From JAYPAN01 sp049597955 (GTDB lineage: Bacteria; Pseudomonadota; Alphaproteobacteria; RS24): DNA of 64,000 nucleotides. Positions 16,309 through 25,079 of this stretch are shown here, in pieces. Location: assembly GCA_049597955.1 (NCBI GenBank), contig JBMYND010000003.1, positions 124,001 to 188,000 on the forward strand, given 5' to 3'. The notes beneath the pieces were generated by a model. It had not been told where the DNA came from. It saw nothing but the letters and a program-made list of their open reading frames with translations, and made no database searches. The translations under genes were made by a program, and so were the position numbers. Positions within the stretch are counted from its first letter, which is position 1. Every line of letters begins with the position of its first letter.

Positions 16309-16936
16309 AAAGGGAGAGAATCTCTTTGCTCTCAACCGCGCCATTGGCTGCCAGCCGATAAATATAAGGCACGCCGGTGGCGATATTGATATTAATAATC
16401 TCATCCTCGCCCAGCCCGTCCAGCACCATAACCAGCGCGCGCAGCGAATTGCCATGCGCGGCGACAAGAATGTTTTCACCAGCCATAACGCGCGGCAAAA
16501 TCTCGGTTTGGAAATAGGGCAGCACACGCTCCGCCGTATCTTTCAGGCTTTCACCGCCGGGTGGCGGCGTGTCATAGCTGCGTCGCCAAATATGCACTTG
16601 CTCTTCGCCCCATTTGGCGCGCGCATCATCCTTGTTGAGGCCGGATAAATCGCCATAATCGCGCTCATTGAGGGCGATATTGCGGGTTACCGGCAAATCG
16701 GTCTGGCCTTGCGTTTCCAGCAGCAGGGCACAGGTTTTTTGCGCCCTTTGCAATTCCGAAGTAAAGCCATGGTCAAATGAAATGCCTTGCGCCTCAAATG
16801 CGGTTTTGAGCGCGTGTCCGGCGGCGCGCGCCTCGGCAATGCCTTGCTCGGTCAAATCCGGGTCGCGCCAGCCGGTGAACAGATTTTGCTCATTCCACTG
16901 GCTTTGCCCGTGCCGCACCAGAACCAGAACACCCAT
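16307..16936 (-). CDS. gpmA: 2,3-bisphosphoglycerate-dependent phosphoglycerate mutase
   Basis: 209 residues beginning MGVLVLVRHGQSQWN, with the phospho-acceptor His9, then NLFTGWRDPDLTEQG and the second catalytic histidine in VAAHGNSLRALV. It interconverts 3- and 2-phosphoglycerate. An ATG at 16942 also lies in frame, but GGAGG is at better spacing for the ATG at 16936. It is downstream of dapB by 17 bases in the same direction, so it probably belongs to a dnaJ-dapB-gpmA transcript. Confidence 0.95.
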   Translation of the reverse strand: MGVLVLVRHGQSQWNEQNLFTGWRDPDLTEQGIAEARAAGHALKTAFEAQGISFDHGFTSELQRAQKTCALLLETQGQTDLPVTRNIALNERDYGDLSGLNKDDARAKWGEEQVHIWRRSYDTPPPGGESLKDTAERVLPYFQTEILPRVMAGENILVAAHGNSLRALVMVLDGLGEDEIININIATGVPYIYRLAANGAVESKEILSL

Positions 16937-16953
16937 TATCATTGCCTCCGAAA

Positions 16954-17763
16954 TCAGGATGGCTCGGCGAGGCCGAGAACATGTTGCATATTGTAAAGGC
17001 CGGCCGTGCGACCGGTCGCCCAGCGCGCGGCCTGCAAGGCACCAAGCGCGAAAATATCGCGCGACTCGGCGCGATGCGACAGGCGTATCTGCTCACCCTG
17101 TGTGGCGAAAATAACTTCATGGTCGCCAACCACACTGCCGCCGCGCAAAGCGGCAAAGCCAATCGCACCTTGGGCGCGGGCTTCGCCAATGCCGTCGCGC
17201 CCGCTTTCGCGCACCGCATCAAGCGAGACATCGCGGCCCGCAGCGGCGGCCTCACCAAGCAGCAGCGCCGTGCCGGAAGGCGCATCGACTTTGTGGCGGT
17301 GATGCATATCAAGAATTTCAATATCCCAATTATCGGGCAGGGCGCGCGCCGCTTGGCGCACCAGACCGGCCAGCAAATTAACGCCGAGGCTCATATTGCC
17401 GGATTTGACAATAGTGGCGTGGCGGGCAGCAGCGGCAATGGCGGCCTCGTCATCGGCGTTAAAGCCGGTCGTGCCGATAATATGGGCGATGCGCGCCTGC
17501 GCGGCCAGACCGGCCAGCTCGACAGAGGCGGCGGGCGCGGAAAAATCAACCAACGCATCGGCACCGGTCAGCGCGGCCAGCGCGTCATCGCTTGCCACAA
17601 GCCCGACCTCACCGGCACCGGCCAATGCGCCAAGGTCATGCCCCAATACTGCGCTGCCGGCCTGTTCAAGCCCGCCCGCAAGGGTGATGTCTTCGGCCTC
17701 TATGGCCAGCCGCAAAAGCGTGCGACCCATACGGCCACCGCATCCATTGATAACAAGTCTCAT
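16954..17763 (-). CDS. dapB: 4-hydroxy-tetrahydrodipicolinate reductase
   Basis: 269 residues. The NAD(P)H-binding motif is VINGCGGRMGRTLL at the N terminus, VDFSAPAA and GTTGFN follow, and the signature EILDMHHRHKVDAPSGTAL contains the catalytic His-His pair and Lys. It reduces the dihydrodipicolinate precursor in lysine and diaminopimelate synthesis. It lies 39 bases downstream of dnaJ, the conserved alphaproteobacterial dnaK-dnaJ-dapB arrangement. Confidence 0.97.
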   Translation of the reverse strand: MRLVINGCGGRMGRTLLRLAIEAEDITLAGGLEQAGSAVLGHDLGALAGAGEVGLVASDDALAALTGADALVDFSAPAASVELAGLAAQARIAHIIGTTGFNADDEAAIAAAARHATIVKSGNMSLGVNLLAGLVRQAARALPDNWDIEILDMHHRHKVDAPSGTALLLGEAAAAGRDVSLDAVRESGRDGIGEARAQGAIGFAALRGGSVVGDHEVIFATQGEQIRLSHRAESRDIFALGALQAARWATGRTAGLYNMQHVLGLAEPS

Positions 17764-17802
17764 GGCGCGCTTATACCAGCCTGCGCGCGTCGAGGCGAGT
17801 GC

Positions 17803-18933
17803 CTATTTGCCTGAATTGCCGCCTATATTGCGTCCAAAGGATTTGACCTGCGGGTAATTATCCTCAGTCAGGCTTTTGCTGAACGCATCGAGCAATTTTT
17901 TCTGCTCGCGGCTCATATTGCTGGGGGTTTCGACATTAATCTGCACATAAAGGTCGCCCTGATTGCGGCTGCGCAAGACCGGCATGCCCTTGCCGCGCAG
18001 GCGGAATTGCTGGCCGGTTTGCGCCCCTTCCGGCAGGGTCAATTTGACTTTTTTGCCGCCAAGAAGCGGCACTTGCACGCCGCCACCGGCAATCGCCACA
18101 TCAAATGGCACCGGCATGATGCAGAATAAATCGGCCCCGTCGCGCTGCATAAAGCCATGCGGGCGGACATTGACAAAAACATATAAATCGCCCGAATTGG
18201 CACCGCGCGGGCCGGCATCGCCCTCGCCCGACAGGCGTATCCGCGTGCCATCTTCAACCCCTGCCGGCACAGTGACCGACAGGCTGCGCGGCTGTTGAAT
18301 ATGGCCGCGCCCGCCGCAATCGCCGCACGGGTCGGCAATGATTTGGCCGCTGCCCTGACATTGGTGACAGGGGCGCTCAACCATGAAAAAGCCCTGCTGC
18401 GCACGCACTTTGCCATGCCCCTGACAGACCGAACATGTGGTCGGCTGGGTGCCGGGCTTGGCACCCGACCCGTTGCATGTGCCGCAAGCCGCAGCGCGGG
18501 TCAGGTTGATTTGCCGGTCAATACCGGTAAAGGCTTCTTCCAGCGAAATTTCAATATCGGCGCGCAAATCATTGCCGCGCTGCTGGCGTTGCTGGCCGCG
18601 CCCGCGCCGACCGCCGCCGAAAAACTCCTCGAAAATATCGCCCATGGAGCCGAAATCGCCAAAATTGCCAAAGCCGCCGCCACCACCGGCTGCGCCTGCG
18701 CCCCCATTTTCAAAAGCCGCATGGCCGAATTGGTCATAGGCCGCCCGGCTCTGGTCGTCTTTCAAAATGTCATAAGCATGGCTGACTTCCTTGAAGCGGC
18801 GTTCGGCCTCTTCATCGCCGGGATTGACATCCGGATGATATTTTTTCGCCAGCTTGCGATAGGCGGATTTCAGCTCCGCCGCGCCGACCGAGCGGTCAAC
18901 GCCGAGAACATCATAAAGGTCGGCTTGCGCCAT
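17803..18933 (-). CDS. dnaJ: Chaperone protein DnaJ
   Basis: 376 residues with all type I DnaJ parts: J-domain with HPD at 33-35, Gly/Phe-rich linker (about 75-110), four CxxCxGxG zinc repeats (CGTCNGSG, CSVCQGHG, CHQCQGSG, CGDCGGRG; about 148-215), and the C-terminal substrate-binding domain. It delivers unfolded proteins to DnaK and stimulates its ATPase. It starts 44 bases after the dnaK stop, so it is very probably transcribed from the heat-shock promoter ahead of dnaK. Confidence 0.98.
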   Translation of the reverse strand: MAQADLYDVLGVDRSVGAAELKSAYRKLAKKYHPDVNPGDEEAERRFKEVSHAYDILKDDQSRAAYDQFGHAAFENGGAGAAGGGGGFGNFGDFGSMGDIFEEFFGGGRRGRGQQRQQRGNDLRADIEISLEEAFTGIDRQINLTRAAACGTCNGSGAKPGTQPTTCSVCQGHGKVRAQQGFFMVERPCHQCQGSGQIIADPCGDCGGRGHIQQPRSLSVTVPAGVEDGTRIRLSGEGDAGPRGANSGDLYVFVNVRPHGFMQRDGADLFCIMPVPFDVAIAGGGVQVPLLGGKKVKLTLPEGAQTGQQFRLRGKGMPVLRSRNQGDLYVQINVETPSNMSREQKKLLDAFSKSLTEDNYPQVKSFGRNIGGNSGK

Positions 18934-18977
18934 GGGCCTATCCTTTGCTGGTTATAACGGGCAAGCGGCCAATCAGC

Positions 18978-20915
18978 TTAGGAGGCTTTCTGGTCGTTTT
19001 GGGCGTCATCATCGCTGACTTCTTCAAAGTCGGCATCGACAACATTGCCGTCATCATTATCGGCAGCGTCATCCGAGGCATCAGCCGCCGCCGCCGCTTC
19101 GCCCTCGGCTTGTTGTGCCTTATAGACCGTCTCGCCGATTTTCATCGCCGCTTGCGACAGGGCTTGCGCCTTGGCCTCAATATCGGCCTTGTCATCGGCT
19201 TCGAGCGCGGTTTTCAGCTCGGCAATCGCGGCTTCGGCAGCTTCCTTGTCGGCAGCGTCAATAATTTCCTCATTTTCGGCGATTGACTTCTCCGTGCCAT
19301 GAATCAGCGCCTCGGCATTGTTGCGCACTTCCACCGTTTCGCGGCGCGCCTTGTCGGCGGCGGCATTGGCCTCGGCATCCTTGACCATTTGCTCAATATC
19401 ATCATCTGACAGCCCGCCCGACGCCTCAATGCGGATGGTCTGTTCCTTGCCGGTCGCCTTGTCGGCAGCCGAGACATTAACAATACCATTGGCATCAATA
19501 TCGAATGTGACCTCGATTTGCGGCACACCACGCGGTGCCGGGGGAATGCCCTCAAGATTGAATTGGCCGAGATGTTTATTGTCTGCTGCCATTTCTCGCT
19601 CGCCCTGAAATACGGAAATGGTGACGGCGGATTGATTGTCATCGGCGGTCGAGAAGACTTGCGATTTTTTGGTCGGAATAGTGGTGTTGCGGTCAATCAG
19701 CCGTGTAAACACGCCGCCCAGCGTCTCAATGCCCAGCGACAAAGGCGTGACATCAAGCAGCAATACATCTTTTACGTCGCCTTGCAGCACACCGGCCTGA
19801 ATGGCCGCGCCCATGGCGACCACCTCATCCGGGTTGACGCTCATATTCGGCTCTTTGCCGAACACATCTTTCACGAAATCGCGGATGCGCGGCATGCGTG
19901 TCTGGCCGCCAACCAAAACAACTTCATCAATATCGGCCAGTGAGACACCGGCATCCTTGACCGCTTCTTCACACGGCTTGCGGGTGCGCTGCACCAGCTC
20001 TTCCACCAATTGCTCGAAAGCAGCGCGGGTGAGTTTCAAATTAAGGTGTTTGGGGCCGGAAGCATCGGCGGTGATAAAGGGCAGATTAACCTCTGTTTGC
20101 GCCGCTGATGACAGCTCAATTTTGGCCTTTTCCGCCGCCTCTTTCAGCCTTTGCAAGGCCAGCTTGTCTTCACGCAGGTCAATGCCGTTTTCCTTTTTGA
20201 AAGTTTCGGCAAGATGCTCAACCAATGCGCCGTCAAAATCTTCACCGCCGAGAAATGTGTCGCCATTGGTGGATTTCACTTCAAAAACGCCGTCACCGAT
20301 TTCAAGAATGGAGACGTCAAATGTGCCACCGCCAAGGTCATAAACCGCAATGGTCTGGCCGTCTTTTTTGTCCAACCCATAGGCCAGCGAGGCGGCGGTC
20401 GGCTCATTGATGATACGCAGCACGTCAAGTCCGGCAATTTTACCGGCATCCTTGGTTGCTTGGCGCTGCGCGTCATTAAAATAGGCCGGCACGGTAATCA
20501 CCGCCTGCTCAACCGTTTCGCCAAGATAGCCTTCGGCGGTTTCTTTCATTTTCTGCAAAATAAAAGCGGAGATTTGCGAGGGGGAGTATTTTTCCTCGCG
20601 CGCTTCAACCCAAGCATCGCCATTATCGGCAGCGACAATATCATATGGCACCATGTCAATATCTTTGGCGGTGGCCGGGTCATCAAAGCGGCGGCCAATC
20701 AGGCGCTTAATGGCAAACAGCGTATTGCGCGGATTGGTGACCGCCTGACGCTTGGCCGGTTGCCCGACCAGCTTTTCATTTTCTTCCGTAAAGGCGACCA
20801 TTGACGGCGTGGTGCGCGCGCCTTCGCTGTTTTCAATCACTTTGGGTGTGCTGCCATCCATCACCGCAACACAGCTATTGGTGGTTCCCAAATCAATGCC
20901 GATAACCTTACCCAT
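18978..20915 (-). CDS. dnaK: Chaperone protein DnaK (Hsp70)
   Basis: 645 residues, full length. Phosphate-binding motif GIDLGTTNSCVAVMDG at 5-20, then IINEPTAASLAYG, VYDLGGGTFDVSIL and VLVGGQTRMP in the ATPase domain; the substrate domain follows (about 390-510) and the acidic tail ends DDGNVVDADFEEV. With DnaJ and GrpE it folds and refolds proteins in an ATP cycle. The promoter candidate upstream (20985-21013) matches the alphaproteobacterial heat-shock sigma consensus. The grpE and hrcA genes lie about 0.8 and 1.6 kb upstream in the same direction, separated from it by alkB. Confidence 0.98.
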   Translation of the reverse strand: MGKVIGIDLGTTNSCVAVMDGSTPKVIENSEGARTTPSMVAFTEENEKLVGQPAKRQAVTNPRNTLFAIKRLIGRRFDDPATAKDIDMVPYDIVAADNGDAWVEAREEKYSPSQISAFILQKMKETAEGYLGETVEQAVITVPAYFNDAQRQATKDAGKIAGLDVLRIINEPTAASLAYGLDKKDGQTIAVYDLGGGTFDVSILEIGDGVFEVKSTNGDTFLGGEDFDGALVEHLAETFKKENGIDLREDKLALQRLKEAAEKAKIELSSAAQTEVNLPFITADASGPKHLNLKLTRAAFEQLVEELVQRTRKPCEEAVKDAGVSLADIDEVVLVGGQTRMPRIRDFVKDVFGKEPNMSVNPDEVVAMGAAIQAGVLQGDVKDVLLLDVTPLSLGIETLGGVFTRLIDRNTTIPTKKSQVFSTADDNQSAVTISVFQGEREMAADNKHLGQFNLEGIPPAPRGVPQIEVTFDIDANGIVNVSAADKATGKEQTIRIEASGGLSDDDIEQMVKDAEANAAADKARRETVEVRNNAEALIHGTEKSIAENEEIIDAADKEAAEAAIAELKTALEADDKADIEAKAQALSQAAMKIGETVYKAQQAEGEAAAAADASDDAADNDDGNVVDADFEEVSDDDAQNDQKAS

Positions 20916-20951
20916 TTCAGCCTCGCTTTATGTCCAATCAAAATCATGCCA

Positions 20952-20972
20952 AGCGCCGTTTTGGACGGCGCT
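20952..20972. repeat. 8-bp perfect inverted repeat in the dnaK leader
   Basis: AGCGCCGT (20952-20959) and ACGGCGCT (20965-20972) are perfect complements around a 5-base loop. If the candidate promoter is right, the hairpin begins within about 10 bases of the 5' end of the dnaK mRNA and could stabilise it. It has no resemblance to CIRCE. Confidence 0.5.
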
Positions 20973-20984
20973 GTCCTGCGCCTT

Positions 20985-21013
20985 ATATAAGTAGCCAGAC
21001 CGGTCGCTGCAAG
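20985..21013 (-). promoter_or_regulatory. Candidate heat-shock (sigma-32) promoter of dnaK
   Basis: On the minus strand CTTG (plus-strand 21010-21013) is followed after 18 bases by CTTATAT (20985-20991). This fits the alphaproteobacterial RpoH consensus CTTG-N17/18-CYTATNT at every defined position. The dnaK ATG lies 70 bases downstream of the -10 element. Confidence 0.7.
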
Positions 21014-21050
21014 GGGCGGGCGGTATTTGTCCGTGGTTTTGGAGAGGTTC

Positions 21051-21692
21051 ATGGTAAGCCACAATATATTGGGGGATGGTACGGCCTATTACCCTGAATA
21101 TTGCGATAGCTCGGCGCAGACCGCCCTTTTGGCGGCGCTGGCGGCGATTATTGCCGAGGCGCCATTCTTTGTGCCGCGCATGCCGCGCACCAATGTGCCA
21201 TGGTCTATTCGCATGACCAATTGCGGCGCGCTGGGCTGGGTGTCTGACAAAAACGGCTATCGCTACCAGCCGCTTCACCCCGAAACCGGCCGCGCCTGGC
21301 CTGCTATGCCGCCTGTTTTGCTGGATTTATGGCATGATGTGACCGGCTGTCCGGCAGCGCCGGAATGTTGCCTGATAAATTACTATGACAAGCCGGTTTC
21401 AAAAATGGGACTGCACCAAGACCGAGATGAAGAGGCATTGGATGTGCCGGTTGTGTCGCTGTCCTTGGGCGACAGCGCGGTATTTCGCATGGGCGGGGCG
21501 CAACGGCGTGGCAAAACCCGCTCCATGCGCCTGCATAGCGGCGATGTGCTGGTCTTTGGCGGCGCGGCGCGGCTCAATTTTCATGGTCTTGACCGCATAT
21601 TGGCGGGCAGCAGTGCCTTGCTGGCCGAGCAACCGGCCTTTGCCGATGGCGGACGGCTCAATCTGACTTTGCGGCGGGTTGCGCCGGTTTAA
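21051..21692 (+). CDS. alkB: Alpha-ketoglutarate-dependent DNA dioxygenase AlkB
   Basis: 213 residues. Iron ligands His122 and Asp124 lie in LHQDRDEE and His178 in RLNFHGLDRI; the 2-oxoglutarate-binding arginines are in RLNLTLRR (202-209). The FRMGG and GDVLVFGG strands of the jelly-roll are also present. It reverses alkylation such as 1-methyladenine and 3-methylcytosine by oxidative demethylation. GGAGAGG sits 3 bases before the ATG at 21051. The gene is inserted between dnaK and grpE on the opposite strand; its stop lies in the first copy of a 14-bp array shared with the end of grpE. Confidence 0.93.
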   Translation: MVSHNILGDGTAYYPEYCDSSAQTALLAALAAIIAEAPFFVPRMPRTNVPWSIRMTNCGALGWVSDKNGYRYQPLHPETGRAWPAMPPVLLDLWHDVTGCPAAPECCLINYYDKPVSKMGLHQDRDEEALDVPVVSLSLGDSAVFRMGGAQRRGKTRSMRLHSGDVLVFGGAARLNFHGLDRILAGSSALLAEQPAFADGGRLNLTLRRVAPV

Positions 21693-21758
21693 TCCTTCGC
21701 CCTTAATCCTTGGCTCTTAATCCTTGGCCCTTAATCCTTGGCTCTTAATCCTTGGCAA
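21689..21758. repeat. 14-bp x 5 tandem array at the convergent ends of alkB and grpE
   Basis: Five units start at 21689, 21703, 21717, 21731 and 21745, with the core TTAATCCTTGGCYC (first unit TTAATCCTTCGCCC, last TTAATCCTTGGCAA). The alkB stop uses the TAA of the first unit and the grpE stop the TTAA of the last. Because TTAA reads as TAA on both strands and 14 is not a multiple of three, the array offers stop codons in all frames in both directions. Confidence 0.9.
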
Positions 21759-22413
21759 TGCCGACTTTGGCCGGACGCAGCAGGCGCTCTTCCATAATAT
21801 AGCCGGTTTCGACAACCTCAATAATCGTGCCGGCGGGCTGGCCGGTGCCGGGCGCTTCAAACAGCGCCTCATGCAGATTGGGGTCGAATTTCTCGCCCAT
21901 CGGGCTGATTGGCGAGACTTTATTGCGGGTCAAGGCGGCTTGTAAATCGCGCTCTGTGGCGGCCACACCTTCCAGCAAAGCGCGCGCCTGTTCGGGCAGT
22001 TCTTCGCCGATTTCTTCAAAGGCTTTCAGGGCGCGCTGCAAATTATCAGCGACACCAAGCATGTCGCGGGCAAAGCTGGCCGCGCCATATTTCAGCGCAT
22101 CGCCGCGATCGCGCTCGCCGCGTCGCCGCGTGTTTTCCAGCTCCGCCAGCAAGCGCATGATTTGGTCATTGGCCTCGGCCAGTTTTTCTTCCGGTGACGG
22201 CTCGGCCGGCGCGTCCACAGCCTCGGATGCTGCTTGTTCCGCCGCGTCGCCTTCGGTATGGGCTTCAGCCTCGGCCTGTGCGCCCTGTGTCTCGTTGGTT
22301 TTTGCTTCCGGGGCGGCTTTTGCTTCCGGGGCGTCAGCCTCTTGCTGCGCCATTTCTTTGTCTGTTTCGCCTGCCATATCTGTCTCGCTTGCCATATTTT
22401 CCATTTCTTTCAT
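21745..22413 (-). CDS. grpE: Nucleotide exchange factor GrpE
   Basis: 222 residues from the ATG at 22413 (a TTG at 22428 and an ATG at 22395 are alternatives; the upstream Shine-Dalgarno is weak). The first 65 residues are Glu/Ala/Gln-rich with a duplicated APEAKA segment. The coiled coil begins near EEKLAEANDQIMRLLAELENTRR, and the beta domain contains FDPNLHEALFEAPGTG and GYIMEERLLRPAKVGI. GrpE releases ADP from DnaK. It follows hrcA by 64 bases and is probably co-transcribed. Its last codons lie in the final unit of the 14-bp array. Confidence 0.95.
   Translation of the reverse strand: MKEMENMASETDMAGETDKEMAQQEADAPEAKAAPEAKTNETQGAQAEAEAHTEGDAAEQAASEAVDAPAEPSPEEKLAEANDQIMRLLAELENTRRRGERDRGDALKYGAASFARDMLGVADNLQRALKAFEEIGEELPEQARALLEGVAATERDLQAALTRNKVSPISPMGEKFDPNLHEALFEAPGTGQPAGTIIEVVETGYIMEERLLRPAKVGIAKD
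22300..22335. repeat. 18-bp tandem duplication in the 5' region of grpE
   Basis: TTTTGCTTCCGGGGCGGC (22300-22317) is followed by TTTTGCTTCCGGGGCGTC (22318-22335). In grpE it encodes the doubled Ala-Pro-Glu-Ala-Lys segment in the disordered N-terminal region. Confidence 0.8.
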
Positions 22414-22477
22414 TCGTCTGTCTGCCAAGTTTCAGTCAATCTATTGGGTGTTTCCTAATCGCCATTGGCCCATGGCG

Positions 22478-23539
22478 TCAACCAAGCATTTTCGTCACCA
22501 CCCGCGCCGTATGGTCAACCAGTGGAATAAGCCGTGCATAATTGGCGCGCGTCGGCGCAATCACCCCCAACACGCCGACAATATGTTTTTCGCTGTCCTG
22601 ATAGGGGCTGATGATAAGCGACGAGCCGGACAGCGAAAATAAGGGCGTTTCGGCGCCGATAAATATCTTCACCCCGTCGCTTTCTTCGGCTTGCGACAAT
22701 AGCGCGACCAGTTCCTGCTTGCGGTCAATATCTTCAAATAAAAGCCGCACCCGCTCCAAATCTTCCATCGCCGCCACATTGTCGAGCAAATGCGATTGGC
22801 CGCGCACCAATAATGATTTGGCAAATAAATCAGCATTGCCGCCGCCGTGACGGTCGCCGCCCGCCCATTGCGCCAGACCGGTTTCGACCAATTGCGCGGT
22901 CAGGCTGCCCAATTCAGCCTCAAGGCGGGTCATTTCCTGCTGTAAGTCACGCCGCAATTCGCCCAGCGAACTGCCCTTCAGCCGTGCATTGAGATAATTG
23001 CCCGCCTCGGTCAATGCCGCCGGGCCAATACCGGCAGGCATGTCAATCACCCGGTTTTCGACATGATTGGTTTCATCGACCAAAATCACCAAAATCTGCG
23101 TCGCCGAAACTTGCGTGAACTCAATATGCTTAATGCCGCGCGCCGCTTGCGGAGCCAGCACCAGACCGGCGCAATGGCTGAGACCGGACAGATTGTCAAT
23201 CGCTTGGGTCAGCATGTCATCCATGCCGGTGCCGTTTAATTGCGGGGCAATCGCTTCGCGCTCACCCTCGGATAATTCGCCAAGCTGCAACAGCCCGTCA
23301 ATAAACAGCCGCAAGCCGGTTTGCGTCGGCAGGCGGCCGGCTGAGACATGCGGCGCATAAAGCAGGCCGGCGCGCTCCAGCTCGGCCATGGTTGAGCGTA
23401 TCGACGCGGGCGATAATTGCGGCTCCAACACATCGGACAGGCTGCGCGAGCCAATCGGGCTGCCGGTTTCGAGATAGCTCTCGACAATTTGCCGGAATAT
23501 CAGCCTTGCGCGGTCGGTTAAATCTGCCAGATTGCTCAT
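22478..23539 (-). CDS. hrcA: Heat-inducible transcription repressor HrcA
   Basis: 353 residues. The winged-helix DNA-binding region (about 5-75) includes RQIVESYLETGSPIGSRSLS and PASIRSTMAELERAGLL, and the C-terminal dimerisation and GAF-like regions contain GVLGVIAPTRANYARLIPLV. HrcA normally represses groESL and sometimes dnaK by binding CIRCE and is itself matured by GroEL. No CIRCE (TTAGCACTC-N9-GAGTGCTAA) was found ahead of hrcA, grpE or dnaK here, so its targets are likely elsewhere. Divergent from rph, as in other alphaproteobacteria. Confidence 0.96.
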   Translation of the reverse strand: MSNLADLTDRARLIFRQIVESYLETGSPIGSRSLSDVLEPQLSPASIRSTMAELERAGLLYAPHVSAGRLPTQTGLRLFIDGLLQLGELSEGEREAIAPQLNGTGMDDMLTQAIDNLSGLSHCAGLVLAPQAARGIKHIEFTQVSATQILVILVDETNHVENRVIDMPAGIGPAALTEAGNYLNARLKGSSLGELRRDLQQEMTRLEAELGSLTAQLVETGLAQWAGGDRHGGGNADLFAKSLLVRGQSHLLDNVAAMEDLERVRLLFEDIDRKQELVALLSQAEESDGVKIFIGAETPLFSLSGSSLIISPYQDSEKHIVGVLGVIAPTRANYARLIPLVDHTARVVTKMLG

Positions 23540-23706
23540 GGCCTTAATTTAGGCATTAAATCGCAGATTACCATAGGGGGTTAAGCCGCTCATGCATCCC
23601 CGCCCCACCTGCGCCGCCCCCCGCGCCCCCTTGTGAGACGCGGCAGGGCAGGCTAAACACAATGCATGACAAATGCGCCATGGCGCACCAAGCAAAGGAA
23701 CCCCCC

Positions 23707-24459
23707 ATGACTTCATTCGATGTTCAACGCCCTTCCGGTCGCGCCGCCGCGCAATTGCGCCATGTGTCCTTTGAAACCGGTATTTCCAAACATGCTGAAG
23801 GCTCTTGCCTGATTAAATTCGGCGATACGCATGTTTTATGCACGGCCAGTCTGGAAGAGCGCGTGCCGCCTTGGCTGCGCGGCAAGGGGCAGGGCTGGGT
23901 GACGGCAGAATATGGCATGCTGCCGCGCGCCACGGGCGACCGGATGCGCCGCGAGGCCAGCGCCGGCAAGCAATCGGGCCGCACGCAGGAGATCCAGCGC
24001 CTGATTGGGCGCTCCTTGCGCGCCGTGGTGGATATGAAAAAACTCGGCGAACATCAAATCAGCCTTGATTGCGATGTCATACAGGCCGATGGCGGCACAC
24101 GCACCGCGTCAATTACCGGCGCTTGGGTGGCGCTTCATCAATGTGTGGCGGGCATGCAGGCGCGCGGTCTGGTCGGCACGGGCGTCATATCCGACAATGT
24201 GGCGGCGCTGTCTTGCGGCATTTACAATGGCCTGCCGGTCGCCGATTTGGATTATGCCGAAGACAGCATTGCCGATACGGATGGCAATTTCGTTATGACC
24301 GGCAGTGGCGCGATTGTCGAGATTCAAGCCACGGCTGAGGGTGCGGCGTTTAATGAAGATGAATTTGCCGAATTAATGCGGCTGGCCAAAAACGGCATTG
24401 GCGAGCTTGTTGCTTTGCAAAATGCGGCCATTGGCCAAATCGGACAGGGCGCGCAATGA
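23707..24459 (+). CDS. rph: Ribonuclease PH
   Basis: 250 residues starting MTSFDVQRPSGR. The phosphorolytic core has GMLPRATGDRMRRE, SGRTQEIQRLIGRSLRAVVD and DCDVIQADGGTRTASITGA, the phosphate- and RNA-binding signatures. It trims tRNA 3' ends using phosphate. The frame extends to 23662, but AAGGA upstream of the ATG at 23707 and homology favour the latter. It overlaps rdgB by 4 bases (ATGA). Confidence 0.96.
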   Translation: MTSFDVQRPSGRAAAQLRHVSFETGISKHAEGSCLIKFGDTHVLCTASLEERVPPWLRGKGQGWVTAEYGMLPRATGDRMRREASAGKQSGRTQEIQRLIGRSLRAVVDMKKLGEHQISLDCDVIQADGGTRTASITGAWVALHQCVAGMQARGLVGTGVISDNVAALSCGIYNGLPVADLDYAEDSIADTDGNFVMTGSGAIVEIQATAEGAAFNEDEFAELMRLAKNGIGELVALQNAAIGQIGQGAQ

Positions 24460-25079
24460 GCCGGTCACACCGCCAATTTGATGCGCCCAAGCTGGTTGTG
24501 GCCAGCCATAATCAGGGCAAAATCCGCGAAATTGACGATTTGCTGCGCCCAATGGGCATTGAAACCACCGGTGCCGATGCTCTGGGCTTGCCGGAGCCGG
24601 AGGAGACAGGCTCAACATTTATCGCCAATGCTGAATTAAAGGCGCTGGCTGCCGCCACAGCGACCGGCCTGCCCGCTTTGGCTGATGATAGCGGGCTGGC
24701 GGTGGATGCGCTGGAGGGCGCGCCCGGCATTTATTCAGCGCGCTGGGCGCAAACCGCCTCCGGTGAGCGCGATTTTGACTTTGCCATGCATAAGGTCGAA
24801 ATGGCGCTGTCGCAAAAGCGCGATTTGCCGCGCACGGCGAGCTTTATTTGCGCGCTGAGTTTGGCTTGGCCGGATGGCCATGTGGAGAGTTTTGAGGGGC
24901 GGGTTGACGGCACGCTGGTCTGGCCCTTGCGCGGCAAAAACGGCTTTGGCTATGACCCGATGTTTCTGCCCTTGGGCGGCGATTTGACTTTTGGCGAAAT
25001 GCAACCGGACGACAAACACGCCATGTCACACCGTGCCGATGCCTTCACCCAGCTTGTCGAGGCGTGTTTTAATGGCTAG
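24456..25079 (+). CDS. rdgB: dITP/XTP pyrophosphatase (Ham1/RdgB)
   Basis: 207 residues with the Ham1 signatures SHNQGKIREIDDLL (18-31), ADDSGLAVDALEGAPGIYSA and GFGYDPMFLP, plus SHRADAF near the C terminus. It hydrolyses dITP, ITP and XTP to monophosphates and so keeps deaminated purines out of DNA. It overlaps both rph and hemW and forms the common rph-rdgB-hemW unit. Confidence 0.96.
   Translation: MSRSHRQFDAPKLVVASHNQGKIREIDDLLRPMGIETTGADALGLPEPEETGSTFIANAELKALAAATATGLPALADDSGLAVDALEGAPGIYSARWAQTASGERDFDFAMHKVEMALSQKRDLPRTASFICALSLAWPDGHVESFEGRVDGTLVWPLRGKNGFGYDPMFLPLGGDLTFGEMQPDDKHAMSHRADAFTQLVEACFNG

Noticed and set aside
21689..21758. CRISPR array
   Set aside because: Units are 14 bp and directly adjacent with no spacers; no cas genes are present.
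23540..23706. CIRCE element for HrcA between hrcA and rph
   Set aside because: No TTAGCACTC or GAGTGCTAA arm is present in this gap or ahead of dnaK.
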